From positions 1-64,000 of the forward strand of contig CANQUC010000002.1 in assembly GCA_947626945.1 (NCBI GenBank): a stretch of 64,000 nt of DNA. The letters run 5' to 3'. Every line of letters begins with the position of its first letter. The first letter of the stretch is position 1. The notes under the pieces were generated by a model. That model was not told where the DNA came from. It saw only the letters and a program-made list of their open reading frames with translations, and ran no database searches. Position numbers and translations under genes: made by a program. Origin of the DNA: an uncultured Lachnospiraceae bacterium. Lineage in GTDB: Bacteria > Bacillota > Clostridia > Lachnospirales > Lachnospiraceae. Positions 8,312 to 17,267 of this stretch are shown one piece after another.

Positions 8312-9589
8312 TTACGCCTCAGTGGTCTCTGTATTCTCTTCGGCAGCTTCTGCCGGCTCATTGTCCGTGTCCGCTTCTGCTGTCTCCACGGCTTCTGCCG
8401 GTTCCTCAACAGCTTCCGCCACATTTTCCGCAGCTTCCGCTGTCTCTTCTGCCGCTTCTGCTGCAGGAACTGCCTTTTCCTCACTGTCAGAATATACCGT
8501 CTCGGCATCTTCCTTTGCGGCAGGCTCCTTTTCCGCAGGCGCCTCCAGCGCTTTCATGCTCAGACTGATCTTCTTGGATTCCGGATTAAACGCAATAATC
8601 TTTACTTCCACTTCCTGACCTGTCTTCAGCACGTCGGAGGGTTTTTCCACATGTGCCCGGGAAATCTGAGACACATGAAGCAGCGCGTCAACGCCGGGCT
8701 CCAACTCAACAAAGGCGCCAAAGTCGGTCATTCTGGCAATCTTGCCTTTTACCACGTTGCCTACGGCATATTTTTCTTCCGCATTGAGCCAGGGATTGGT
8801 CTCGTCAAATTTCAGGCTCAGAGCAATCCGCTTATCGTTGATATCCTTAATGAATACCCGAAGCTTCTCGCCGGATTTAAACAGCTTCTTGGGATTTTCC
8901 ACACGGCCCCAGGACATTTCGGAAATATGTAACAAGCCGTCCAGACCGCCCAGATCCACAAACGCGCCGAAGTCTGTTACATTTTTCACAATTCCTTCGA
9001 TCACATCCCCAACGGCAATCCGCTCCAGAAGCTCTTTTGCCTTCTGTTCTTTCTCCGCAATCAGCAGCTGTTTTCTGTCGCCGATGATTCTTCTTCTCTT
9101 GGGGTTGAATTCAATGATCCGGAAAGAGATCTCCTGTCCGGCATATTTGGACAGGTCCTTTTCGTAAGTATCGGAAACAAGGCTTGCGGGAATGAAGATT
9201 CTGGATTCCTCAAACACAGCGCTGATGCCGCCGTTGAGAACCTGCACCACAGGAGCCGTGATCACTGTGCCCTCGTTGAACGCGGCCTCCAGCTTTTCAT
9301 TGCCCCGTTCGGCTGCAATGGCTTTGTAGGACAGAGAAACCTGTCCGTCCCCGTCGTTTACCTTCAAAACCTTGACTTCCATCTGATCTCCCACATTGAC
9401 CATCTGAGTCAGGTCTGCGTCGGGTACATTGGTATACTCACTACGCGTAACAATACCGTCAGCTTTATAACCGATATTTAAGATTATCTCATCTTCTTTA
9501 ACGCCGATGACAGTCCCCTCTACAATTTCTCCGTTATGGATGGTCTTTAAAGACTCCTCCAGCATTTGTTCAAAATTCATTTCTGACAT
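8312..9589 (-). CDS. rpsA: S1 RNA-binding domain protein (ribosomal protein S1-like)
   Basis: RNA-binding protein of the S1 family, 425 residues. Four S1 OB-fold repeats lie at roughly 17-90, 105-170, 190-260 and 275-345; repeats three and four carry the typical VTDFGAFVDLGG and MTDFGAFVELEP. The last 75 or so residues are a low-complexity Glu/Ala/Thr tail. Four repeats is the usual count for Clostridia, against six in E. coli. AGGAGG lies 9 nt before the ATG. The first 20 bases overlap the 3' end of ispH in another frame; in some Clostridia the two are one fused protein, but here they are separate. Confidence 0.9.
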   Translation of the reverse strand: MSEMNFEQMLEESLKTIHNGEIVEGTVIGVKEDEIILNIGYKADGIVTRSEYTNVPDADLTQMVNVGDQMEVKVLKVNDGDGQVSLSYKAIAAERGNEKLEAAFNEGTVITAPVVQVLNGGISAVFEESRIFIPASLVSDTYEKDLSKYAGQEISFRIIEFNPKRRRIIGDRKQLLIAEKEQKAKELLERIAVGDVIEGIVKNVTDFGAFVDLGGLDGLLHISEMSWGRVENPKKLFKSGEKLRVFIKDINDKRIALSLKFDETNPWLNAEEKYAVGNVVKGKIARMTDFGAFVELEPGVDALLHVSQISRAHVEKPSDVLKTGQEVEVKIIAFNPESKKISLSMKALEAPAEKEPAAKEDAETVYSDSEEKAVPAAEAAEETAEAAENVAEAVEEPAEAVETAEADTDNEPAEAAEENTETTEA

Positions 9590-10433
9590 TCTTTTGAACC
9601 TCCTCGATAATATTCTTTGGGGTGGATGCCCCGGCGGTGATACCGATACTGTTGTACACCTGCATGCGCTGCATATCCAGATCGCTTATTGTCTGAATGT
9701 AAAACGTATTTTCACACTCCCGGCTGCAAATCTCAAATAGCTTTTGGGTATTTGAACTGTTCTTGCCGCCAATGACGATCATCGCCTCTACCTGACCGGC
9801 AATCTTCCGAGCCTCGTGCTGTCTTACCTCAGTTGCGTTACAAATCGTTTTCACACATTTCATATTGTACCCCTTTTTTTTGAGAATTTCAACTAAATCT
9901 TTAAATTTGTTGTTGTTAAATGTCGTCTGGGACACAACACAAACAGGCTGAGGGGGATCAAGATGAAATTTTTGGGCTTCCTCGGGGGTTTCGATCACCG
10001 CAAAGTCCGATTGGATCCATCCCTGAATTCCTTTTACCTCCGGATGATCCGCGTTTCCGATGATCACGATAAAGCTTCCTTTTTTGCTTTCCTCCGCTAC
10101 GATCCGGTGGATCTTTTTTACAAAGGGACAGGTTGCGTCTACGCAGGCATAACCCGCCCTCTCCAGTTGCTCATATTCGGCCCTGGAAACCCCATGGGAG
10201 CGCAGAACCATGGTGCCCGATCTGCTATTGGGGGCCAGACGGCTCAGATCCTGCTCCTGAAACACAAGGACCCCCTTTTTTTCCAGTTCCGCCACCACCT
10301 GCTCGTTGTGGATAATCGGTCCGTAAGTATAGATGGGCTTCTGACCGCGGGACACCTGCTCATTAACAGTTTCTACCGCGCGGCTGACGCCAAAGCAAAA
10401 ACCCGCCGACTGTGCCAGAATTACTTTTTTCAA
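9570..10433 (-). CDS. ispH: 4-hydroxy-3-methylbut-2-enyl diphosphate reductase
   Basis: Last enzyme of the methylerythritol phosphate route, making IPP and DMAPP with a 4Fe-4S cluster. The 287 residues carry the three cluster cysteines in AGFCFGV (12-18), DATCPFVKK (about 99-107) and KTICNATEVRQ (about 194), plus the conserved LRSHGVS and ASTPKNIIEEV. The start is TTG at 10433, forming a TTGA overlap with the cmk stop; no in-frame ATG fits, and the N-terminus MKKVILAQSAGFCFGV aligns with the family. It sits in a flavoprotein-cmk-ispH-rpsA run. Confidence 0.94.
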   Translation of the reverse strand: MKKVILAQSAGFCFGVSRAVETVNEQVSRGQKPIYTYGPIIHNEQVVAELEKKGVLVFQEQDLSRLAPNSRSGTMVLRSHGVSRAEYEQLERAGYACVDATCPFVKKIHRIVAEESKKGSFIVIIGNADHPEVKGIQGWIQSDFAVIETPEEAQKFHLDPPQPVCVVSQTTFNNNKFKDLVEILKKKGYNMKCVKTICNATEVRQHEARKIAGQVEAMIVIGGKNSSNTQKLFEICSRECENTFYIQTISDLDMQRMQVYNSIGITAGASTPKNIIEEVQKNVRNEF

Positions 10434-11104
10434 TGTTTTAAAACCGCCCTTTCCGCAAGTCCGGCGATCTGTTCCACTACCTGATCCACGGACATTTCCG
10501 AAGTATCCAGAAAATAAGCGTCTTCTGCCTGACGGAGGGGCGAAATCTCCCGGTTCATATCCTGGTGGTCTCTTGCTATGATATCTTTTTCCACATCCTC
10601 AAGAACACAGGGCGTCCCCTTTTCCAAAAGCTGGTCATAACGGCGCTTTGCCCTGACGGCTGTGGACGCGGTCAGATAGATCTTAACCTGGGCGTCCGGC
10701 AGCACATGGGTGCCGATATCCCTGCCGTCCATAACCACGTCTGCTTTTTTGGCAAGCGCCTGCTGAAGCTCCACCAGTTTTTCTCTCACTTCTTTGACTT
10801 TGGCGCAGGCAGACGCCATCAGCCCCGCTTCCTCCGTGCGGATTCTGTGATTGACGTTTTCCCCGTTTAAGATCACCTGCTGTTCGCCGTCTCTGTAGGC
10901 GATCTCAATCTTTGCGTCCCGGCAGAAGCGGCTCATGGCGCCGGTATCCTCCTGTCCGATGTGAAGATCTGTAAAATAACAGCCCATGGCTCTGTACATG
11001 GCGCCGGTATCTACATAGACATAGCCCAGCTTTTCCGCCAGTTTTTTTGCGATGGTACTTTTTCCTGCCCCCGCGGGCCCGTCAATGGCAATATTGATGC
11101 TCAT
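10430..11104 (-). CDS. cmk: Cytidylate kinase
   Basis: Phosphorylates CMP and dCMP with ATP. The 224-residue protein begins with the P-loop IDGPAGAGKSTIAKKL (7-22), then VDTGAMYRA, the NMP-binding GRDIGTHVLPDA (about 128-139) and the lid region ending RDHQDMNREISPL. The length is standard. The ATG overlaps the upstream stop as ATGA, and its own stop overlaps the TTG of ispH, so the genes are translationally linked. Confidence 0.95.
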   Translation of the reverse strand: MSINIAIDGPAGAGKSTIAKKLAEKLGYVYVDTGAMYRAMGCYFTDLHIGQEDTGAMSRFCRDAKIEIAYRDGEQQVILNGENVNHRIRTEEAGLMASACAKVKEVREKLVELQQALAKKADVVMDGRDIGTHVLPDAQVKIYLTASTAVRAKRRYDQLLEKGTPCVLEDVEKDIIARDHQDMNREISPLRQAEDAYFLDTSEMSVDQVVEQIAGLAERAVLKH

Positions 11105-12411
11105 GATTGTTCTCCTTTTGGTGTTTTTCCGTTTTTCGCCGCGCTCAGTCCCGCAAGATATCCCGTGGACCAGGCGATCTGAAGATTGTATCCTCCTGTC
11201 AGGGCGTCCAGATCCAGCATTTCTCCCGCGAAATACAGATTTTTTACAAGTTTGGAAGCCATGGTGGAGGGATCCACCTCCCGAACGGATACGCCGCCCT
11301 GAGTAATGACGGCCTCCGAAAATCCTCTGGTTCCTGTCACCGTAAAGACCAGTTTTTTTGTTGTCTCCACAATACGGGTTCTCTCTTCCTTTGTGATCTC
11401 ATGTACCGGACGGTCTGCGGCTACGCCGCTTCTGGCAATGACCACCGGCGCAAGCCGGGCCGGGTACAGAGACGAGATCACATTTTTCAGCTGTTTATTC
11501 TCCGCCTGTGAGAAATCCCGCAGGATCCGTCTGTGAAGCTGCTCTTCTGTCAGCGCGGGCTTCAGATCGATCTCAAGCCGGAGGGGGCCTTTTAAAAGCC
11601 GCCTGCCGGCACAGCTGCTGGCGCTTAGGATCAGAGGGCCGCTGACGCCGAAATGGGTAAACAGCATTTCCCCCATTTCCTGAAACAGCAGTTTCTTGCC
11701 ATCATAAAGAGAAACCGTTACGTTTTTCAGGGAAAGTCCCTGCAAATACGCAGCGTCCGGTTCCGAGACCTCCAGCGGCACCAGAGCCGGAATACAGGGG
11801 ACGATGCTGTGCCCCGCGTCCCTGGCAAACAAAAGTCCGTCTCCGGTGGAGCCGGTGGTCTGATAGGACAGTCCGCCGCAGGACAAAATCACCCGGTCAG
11901 CCGTAAGCAGCTTCTTTTTCCCGTCGGCCTCCTTTATCATCACGCCGGTAACCTGCTTTTTAACCCCCCTGTCTGAGGCCCCGTCCGAATCAGACGCCAG
12001 GCAAAGGCCCGTGACCCGGCAATTTCTGACAACCTGTACCGCTCTGTCCGAAAGAGCCCGCTCCAGCCCGGCAATTACGTCAGAAGCATGATCGGATCTG
12101 GGAAAGACCCGGTTCCCCCGTTCGGTCTTTAAGGGCACCCCCTGTCTTTCCAGAAATTCCATCATTGCCCGGTTGTCAAAAGCGTGGTAGGCGCTGTACA
12201 GGAAACGGGAATTGCTTTTCACGCTGGCAAAATGACTGTCCGGATCTGATCCGTTGGTCACGTTGCAGCGCCCCTTTCCGGTAATATACAGCTTCTTTCC
12301 CAATTTTTCATTTTTTTCCAGCAGGGTCACCAAAGCGCCGGCCTCGACTGCCGATATGGCGGCCATCATTCCGGCGGCGCCGCCGCCCACAACAATCACA
12401 TGCGTTTTCAA
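11101..12411 (-). CDS. BaiN/HI0933-family FAD-dependent flavoprotein
   Basis: NAD(P)/FAD-dependent oxidoreductase of the HI0933 (YhiN, BaiN) family, 436 residues. The FAD-binding Rossmann motif VVGGGAAGMMAA lies at 7-18, followed by the family hallmark YITGKGRCNVTN (about 42-53), a central insert, and the C-terminal FAD loop LDALTGGYNLQIAWSTG. Family members were annotated as bile-acid reductases in some gut Clostridia, but most are widespread housekeeping proteins of unknown substrate, so I do not infer bile-acid activity. It leads a tight operon with cmk, ispH and rpsA. Confidence 0.87.
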   Translation of the reverse strand: MKTHVIVVGGGAAGMMAAISAVEAGALVTLLEKNEKLGKKLYITGKGRCNVTNGSDPDSHFASVKSNSRFLYSAYHAFDNRAMMEFLERQGVPLKTERGNRVFPRSDHASDVIAGLERALSDRAVQVVRNCRVTGLCLASDSDGASDRGVKKQVTGVMIKEADGKKKLLTADRVILSCGGLSYQTTGSTGDGLLFARDAGHSIVPCIPALVPLEVSEPDAAYLQGLSLKNVTVSLYDGKKLLFQEMGEMLFTHFGVSGPLILSASSCAGRRLLKGPLRLEIDLKPALTEEQLHRRILRDFSQAENKQLKNVISSLYPARLAPVVIARSGVAADRPVHEITKEERTRIVETTKKLVFTVTGTRGFSEAVITQGGVSVREVDPSTMASKLVKNLYFAGEMLDLDALTGGYNLQIAWSTGYLAGLSAAKNGKTPKGEQS

Positions 12412-12426
12412 TAACCTGTTCCTCTT

Positions 12427-13320
12427 TCAGGATTTTTTCAGATCCCTTTCCTTTTGCCGCAGCTTTTCTTCTCTTTTCTGCTTTCTGCGCTCCCGAACCC
12501 GGATCCGCAGCCTGCGAAACACCGCGTTAAAGTGAAAGTTGATGGCGCCGCAGATGAGAATAAAATACATGCAGAAATACAGCCACATCATGATCAGGAT
12601 CAGGGTCGTCAGACTGCCGTACATGGACAAGCCGTTAAAATAGTTTACATAAATGGAAAAGCCGTAGGAAAACAAAAGCCAGGATACCGCGCAGAGCACC
12701 GCGCCCGGCAGCTGGCTCAGCAAAGAGGCCCTGCGGTTTGGCAGCGCCACATAAAAAATATCAAATACCAGGATCAGCAATACGGTCATGATCAGCAGAC
12801 GGTTTGAAATGAATACGCTCATTGCCTGGCCGATCACCGGCGCGTGATTTAAAAGAAGCTGCTCCAGCCGGTTGCCAAACACCACCAGCAGCATCAGAAT
12901 CACCACCGAAGCAACCATCAGCACCGTATTGATGGCGGCACGAAACCGAAGCAGGATCCAGGGACGGGTCTCTTCGATCTCATACACAGAATTCAGTCCT
13001 GCCGTCAGCGCCTGGATCCCTTTGGCGGAGATCCAGATGGTGGCAACAGCCGTTACGGAAACAAGGGCCGGAGATTTCGTGTAAAGCTCCTGAAAAATGC
13101 CTCCCACAAATACTTTTAAATTGTCCGGTATATAGTTGTTTAATATTTTATCCAGCACCGTCTGTGTCACGGGAATATACTGTACCACCGACAACAGAAG
13201 CATCAAAAAAGGGATGGCGGACAGCACGGTGAAAAAGGCAGACTGCGCCGCGTAGGCGTCTGCCCTGTCTTTTCTCAACTTATCAATAAATCCAAACAGG
13301 GTACCCATAAATTTTTTCAT
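12427..13320 (-). CDS. YihY/BrkB-family membrane protein
   Basis: Inner-membrane protein of the YihY (formerly RNase BN-like, BrkB) family, 297 residues with about six helices. Characteristic segments are AYAAQSAFFTVLSAIPFLMLLL (split here as the AYAAQSAFFTVLSA motif near 22-35), TIWISAKGIQALTAGLNSVY and LTTLILIMMWLYFCMYFILI's TLILIMMWLYF. The C-terminal 35 residues are strongly basic (RRLRIRVRERRKQKREEK) and cytoplasmic. Transport substrate unknown. It lies 15 nt upstream of the flavoprotein operon on the same strand. Confidence 0.88.
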   Translation of the reverse strand: MKKFMGTLFGFIDKLRKDRADAYAAQSAFFTVLSAIPFLMLLLSVVQYIPVTQTVLDKILNNYIPDNLKVFVGGIFQELYTKSPALVSVTAVATIWISAKGIQALTAGLNSVYEIEETRPWILLRFRAAINTVLMVASVVILMLLVVFGNRLEQLLLNHAPVIGQAMSVFISNRLLIMTVLLILVFDIFYVALPNRRASLLSQLPGAVLCAVSWLLFSYGFSIYVNYFNGLSMYGSLTTLILIMMWLYFCMYFILICGAINFHFNAVFRRLRIRVRERRKQKREEKLRQKERDLKKS

Positions 13321-13412
13321 GGAAAGTCCTGCCTTTCAGAATAGGATCATGATAGTATTATACACTACCTTCCGGCAAAATAACAACGGTTTTTCCGGAA
13401 TTCCCTTTATGC

Positions 13413-13457
13413 AAAAACCGGAAACAGCAAAGCCAGGGCTTTTCTGCTTCCGGTTTG
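13413..13457 (-). terminator. Terminator of the decarboxylase cluster
   Basis: On the minus strand AAACCGGAAGCAGAAAAGC, a CCTG loop, then GCTTTGCTGTTTCCGGTTT form a long near-perfect stem followed by further T residues, starting 21 nt after the stop of the oadA-like gene. It is the strongest intrinsic terminator in this part of the window. Confidence 0.85.
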
Positions 13458-13477
13458 TTTCTTATAAAGAAAAACAG

Positions 13478-14884
13478 TTATACGGGATACGCGCCGTTTT
13501 GTGTATCTGCCGCGTTTGGATCCACCTTTGTTTTCTGTGCCTGACGGTACTTGAAGAACTCCGTGGCAACCTGGGGGAACAGGGCATAACTGAGTACATC
13601 CTCATCCTGCTCCTTGTACTGTGCCATTTCGCTTTCCAGCTTATCCAGCTCCGGCTCAAGCAGATCGGCGGGACGGCAGGTGATCACTTCCGCATCACCG
13701 ATACACTTCTTCTGCACTTCCGGATCAAAAGGCTTTACAGTGGCGCCGTAATGTCCGGTCAGAATATCCTTTGTCTCCTTTGTCACCATCTTGTAGCGCT
13801 CGCCCATGAGCACGTTGAAGACAGACTGGGTTCCCACGATCTGGGAGGACGGGGTAACAAGGGGCGGCTCGCCAAGATCCTTGCGGACACGGGGCACTTC
13901 CTCCAGCACCTGATAATACTTATCCTCCGCGCCCTGTTCTTTCAGCTGGGAGGTCAGGTTGGAAAGCATGCCGCCGGGTACCTGATACAGCAAAGTCTTG
14001 ATGTTGACGCCCAGATTCTTGGGATTCAAAAGACCGCTCTCCAGAGCCTCATCCCGGATTGGACGGAAGTAATCCGCGATCTCCGCCAGCAGCTGCTGAT
14101 CAAATCCGGTATCATAAGGAGTTCCCTTAAAGGTCTCAACCATCACCTCCGTGGCGGGCTGAGAGGTACCCAGCGCAAACGGCGACATTGCCGTATCGAT
14201 TACATCCACGCCTGCTTCCACTGCCTTTAAGTAAGTCATGGAAGCTACGCCGGAGGTATAATGGGTGTGCAGCTGAATGGGAAGCGAGGTCACGCTCTTC
14301 AGTTCTGTCACCAGCTCCGTTGCCTGATAGGGAAGCAGCAGGCCTGCCATGTCCTTGATACAGATGGAATTGGCGCCCATCTCTTCCACTCTCTTTGCGA
14401 TGTCTTTCCAGTAATCAATGGTATAGGCTTCTCCAAGGGTATAGGAAAGCGCCACCTGGGCGTGAGCTCCCTCCTTGTTGGCCGCGGTCACGGCAGTCTG
14501 CAGGTTTCTCAGATCGTTGAGACAGTCAAAGATCCGGATGATGTCAATGCCGTTCGCGGCGGATTTCTGCACGAAATATTCCACCACATCATCCGCGTAG
14601 GGGCGATAGCCCAATATGTTCTGCCCCCGGAACAGCATCTGCAGCTTTGTATTCTTAAAGCCGTCACGGAATTTCCGCAGACGGTCCCAGGGATCCTCTT
14701 TCAGAAACCGAAGAGACGCGTCAAAGGTCGCGCCGCCCCAGCACTCAACAGAATGATATCCTACCTTATCCATCTTATCAATGATGGGAAGCATCTGCTC
14801 CGTTGTCATACGGGTAGCGATCAGAGACTGATGCGCGTCACGCAAAATCGTTTCAGTTATTTTAATTGGTTTTTTCTCTGCCAT
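13478..14884 (-). CDS. oadA: OadA/pyruvate carboxylase-type carboxyltransferase subunit
   Basis: Carboxyltransferase moving CO2 between a 2-oxo acid (oxaloacetate/pyruvate) and biotin. The 468 residues contain the TIM-barrel signature TETILRDAHQSLIATRM (11-27, metal-binding Asp), the carbamylated-lysine region SICIKDMAGLL and the metal ligands QLHTHYTSG, then the conserved PGGMLSNL and GHYGATVKP. No biotinyl domain is attached; the carrier is a separate gene in the cluster. It is the last gene of the cluster, 23 nt after the beta subunit. It resembles the 5S subunit of transcarboxylase as much as OadA, so direction and partner are uncertain. Confidence 0.88.
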   Translation of the reverse strand: MAEKKPIKITETILRDAHQSLIATRMTTEQMLPIIDKMDKVGYHSVECWGGATFDASLRFLKEDPWDRLRKFRDGFKNTKLQMLFRGQNILGYRPYADDVVEYFVQKSAANGIDIIRIFDCLNDLRNLQTAVTAANKEGAHAQVALSYTLGEAYTIDYWKDIAKRVEEMGANSICIKDMAGLLLPYQATELVTELKSVTSLPIQLHTHYTSGVASMTYLKAVEAGVDVIDTAMSPFALGTSQPATEVMVETFKGTPYDTGFDQQLLAEIADYFRPIRDEALESGLLNPKNLGVNIKTLLYQVPGGMLSNLTSQLKEQGAEDKYYQVLEEVPRVRKDLGEPPLVTPSSQIVGTQSVFNVLMGERYKMVTKETKDILTGHYGATVKPFDPEVQKKCIGDAEVITCRPADLLEPELDKLESEMAQYKEQDEDVLSYALFPQVATEFFKYRQAQKTKVDPNAADTQNGAYPV

Positions 14885-14907
14885 CTTATTCTCCTCCTAT
14901 TTCCGCA

Positions 14908-16056
14908 TTATACGCCAAACACTGCCATAAACACACCGGCCGCAACTGCCGTTCCGATTACGCCTGCCACGTTCGGGCCCATCGCGTGCATCAGCAGGAA
15001 GTTGGTAGGATCCGCCTCCGCGCCGACTTTCTGGGATACCCGGGCCGCCATAGGCACTGCGGACACACCGGCGGAACCGATCAGCGGATTGACTTTGCCT
15101 CCCGTAACCTTACACATGATCTTGCCAAAGATCACGCCTGCCGCCGTACCAAAAGCAAAGGCAATCAGGCCCAGGGCCACGATGAAAAGCGTCTCCTTAT
15201 TCAGGAACGCTTCGGCGCTTGTGGTGGCGCCTACGCTTGTGCCAAGGAAAATTACCACGATATACATCAGCGCGTTGGACGCTGTCTCAGTCAGCTGACG
15301 CACCACGCCGCACTCCTTGAACAGGTTGCCAAGCATCAGCATTCCCACCAGCGGAGCCGTGCTTGGAAGAAGCAAACATACCACGATGGTCACGATAATC
15401 GGGAACAGGATGCGCTCCAGCTTGGATACCTCACGCAGCTGCGCCATCTTGATCTTCCGTTCTTTTTCCGTTGTCAGAAGCTTCATAATGGGCGGCTGGA
15501 TAATGGGCACCAGGGACATATAGGAGTAGGCCGCCACCGCGATGGGGCCCAGCAGGGCCGTCTGTCCCAGCTTTCCGGCCACGAAGATGGAGGTGGGACC
15601 GTCAGCGCCGCCGATAATGGAAATGGCGGCGGCAGCCTGGTCGCTGAAGCCTAAAAAGATAGCGCCAAAATACGCCGCGAAAATACCAAACTGAGCGGCA
15701 GCGCCAAGCAAAAAGCTTTTGGGATTTGCGATCAGCGGGCCGAAGTCGGTCATTGCCCCTACTCCCATAAAGATCAGGGAAGGCAGGATAGACCACTCGT
15801 CCAGCAGATAAAAATAATGCAGCAAACCGCCTACACCGTTTTCCGCCTCATCGGGACGGATCATGATGTTGGGGAAAATGTTTACCAGCAGCATGCCGAA
15901 TGAGATCGGCACAAGCAATAGGGGCTCATACTCCTTGACAATGGCAAGATAGAGAAACACACATGCCACCAGGATCATCAGGTAATTACCCCATGTTAAA
16001 TTGAAAAATGCGGTCTGATGTACCAGATTTCCCAACGTCTCCAGTATGTAATCCAT
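14908..16056 (-). CDS. oadB: Na+-translocating decarboxylase beta subunit
   Basis: Membrane subunit that decarboxylates carboxybiotin and pumps Na+ outward. The 382 residues form about ten helices. Conserved marks are MGVGAMTDFGPLIANP, the Asp-containing IIGGADGPTSIFVAGKL and YSYMSLVPIIQPPIMKLLT, then LGTSVGATTSAEAFL and VNPLIGSAGVSAVPMAARV. The same subunit serves oxaloacetate, methylmalonyl-CoA, malonate and glutaconyl-CoA decarboxylases, so it does not fix the substrate. It lies between the biotin carrier and the oadA-like gene. Confidence 0.94.
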   Translation of the reverse strand: MDYILETLGNLVHQTAFFNLTWGNYLMILVACVFLYLAIVKEYEPLLLVPISFGMLLVNIFPNIMIRPDEAENGVGGLLHYFYLLDEWSILPSLIFMGVGAMTDFGPLIANPKSFLLGAAAQFGIFAAYFGAIFLGFSDQAAAAISIIGGADGPTSIFVAGKLGQTALLGPIAVAAYSYMSLVPIIQPPIMKLLTTEKERKIKMAQLREVSKLERILFPIIVTIVVCLLLPSTAPLVGMLMLGNLFKECGVVRQLTETASNALMYIVVIFLGTSVGATTSAEAFLNKETLFIVALGLIAFAFGTAAGVIFGKIMCKVTGGKVNPLIGSAGVSAVPMAARVSQKVGAEADPTNFLLMHAMGPNVAGVIGTAVAAGVFMAVFGV

Positions 16057-16094
16057 GAATAGACCTCCTATGCAAACAAATTGATGTCAACAGC

Positions 16095-16469
16095 TTAGTT
16101 CAGGGTAGCAAGTACCGCGTCCACAACAACCATATCGCCTACTGCAACGTCAATGCTTGCAACTGTGCCGTCTTCGGGAGCGACTACCGGAATCTCCATC
16201 TTCATGGCTTCCAGGATTACAATGGGATCGCCTTTCTTCACAGCCTGGCCCACGCTTGCCTCGATCTTGAAAATCTTGCCCTGGGCGGCTGCTTTTACCT
16301 GAATGCTGCCTGCCGTGCCGGCTGCGGGAGCAGGCGCCGGTGCCGCTGCAGGTGCGGGCGCCGCTTTGGGCGCTGCTTTCGGAGCCGCCGCGGGCGCGCT
16401 TCCTGCGCCTTTTTCTTCTACGGTTACGTCATAAACAGTTCCATTTACAGTAATTGTATAGCTTTTCAT
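16095..16469 (-). CDS. Biotin carrier subunit of the decarboxylase cluster
   Basis: Small biotin carrier, 124 residues. An N-terminal segment (SYTITVNGTVYDVTVEE) is followed by an Ala/Pro-rich flexible linker (about 26-52) and the biotinyl domain, where EAMKMEI near residue 90 holds the modified lysine. The start chosen is the ATG at 16469 with GGAGG 5 nt before it; an ATG four codons upstream contains that binding site. It is positioned to shuttle carboxyl groups between the two carboxyltransferases and the membrane beta subunit. Confidence 0.93.
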   Translation of the reverse strand: MKSYTITVNGTVYDVTVEEKGAGSAPAAAPKAAPKAAPAPAAAPAPAPAAGTAGSIQVKAAAQGKIFKIEASVGQAVKKGDPIVILEAMKMEIPVVAPEDGTVASIDVAVGDMVVVDAVLATLN

Positions 16470-16516
16470 GTTATCCTCCATTCTGCCGTATACGGCATAC
16501 GATTTTCATTTTGATT

Positions 16517-17257
16517 TTACCATTTTCTCTTTTTAATGGAACGCACAACGAAACCGTCTGTGTTCTTCGTTCCCATAGCCGCGGCCACCGACGCGGTAAT
16601 CACTGCCACCAGCTCTTTATCGTCTGTTTCGCTGACTGCGGGCACTGCCGTTATGGTTTCCTCCACTGCAGGCGCCGCCAAAGCAGGAGCCGTTTTCTTT
16701 GCGCCGGATCCGGGCAGAAATCTGAAAAGGGAGATCAGCACCGAGATCAGGATCAGTACGAGAAACACGATTCCCATTCCCAGCAGCGTATTCAGTCCGG
16801 CCTTTGCCATCAGCTCACCGGTTGTGGCATGATGAACCGGCTCATAGGAAAAACTCACGATGCTCTGCAGGGAATCATCCAGCAACAGCTTCAGCTGATA
16901 TTCCCCGTTTTTCTCACTGTCCAGAGTCAGGGTCAGCCGCAGCACCGCGTCTTGCTCCTCCACGGTTTCCATCTGAAAGCCGGTAACTTCGGCGTCTGTG
17001 AGCTTATCCTTTACCTTTCTGGCTTCCTGATAGCACCGGGCCATTTCCGGCATCTCCGCGTTTTCAAAAGACTCTTCGATCTCATCCAGCTCCTGGTCCC
17101 CATAGCTCATAAACTGATTATGGAAGCTTTCCAGCGCGTCCTGCAATTCTTCGGAAGTGACGCCGTTATATTCCTCCACCACTTCCGCCGCGGCCGGAAA
17201 ACACACGGTCAGGATGAGCACGCAGGTCAGAAGCAATCCGATTATTTTCTTTTTCAT
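16517..17257 (-). CDS. OadG-like gamma subunit with extracytoplasmic domain
   Basis: Membrane subunit of the decarboxylase, 246 residues. A signal peptide or first helix (about 1-24) is followed by an acidic extracytoplasmic domain of roughly 125 residues, then a helix (about 155-178, GMGIVFLVLILISVLI) and a cytoplasmic Ala/Pro linker. The end, ELVAVITASVAAAMG then FVVRSIKKRK, is the typical OadG/gamma-subunit tail. The start at 17257 follows GAGGTGATTGC; the frame is open to 17329 but overlaps the upstream gene. Ordinary OadG proteins are about 80-120 residues and lack the large external domain. Confidence 0.82.
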   Translation of the reverse strand: MKKKIIGLLLTCVLILTVCFPAAAEVVEEYNGVTSEELQDALESFHNQFMSYGDQELDEIEESFENAEMPEMARCYQEARKVKDKLTDAEVTGFQMETVEEQDAVLRLTLTLDSEKNGEYQLKLLLDDSLQSIVSFSYEPVHHATTGELMAKAGLNTLLGMGIVFLVLILISVLISLFRFLPGSGAKKTAPALAAPAVEETITAVPAVSETDDKELVAVITASVAAAMGTKNTDGFVVRSIKKRKW

Positions 17258-17267
17258 TGCAATCACC

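Noticed and set aside
8312..10433. A bifunctional IspH-S1 fusion as known in some Clostridia
   Set aside because: The two frames differ, ispH has its own stop and rpsA its own AGGAGG and ATG, so they are separate, overlapping genes.
11101..12411. Bile-acid reductase (BaiN) function
   Set aside because: The flavoprotein family is broad and no other bile-acid gene is present; the name alone does not support that role.
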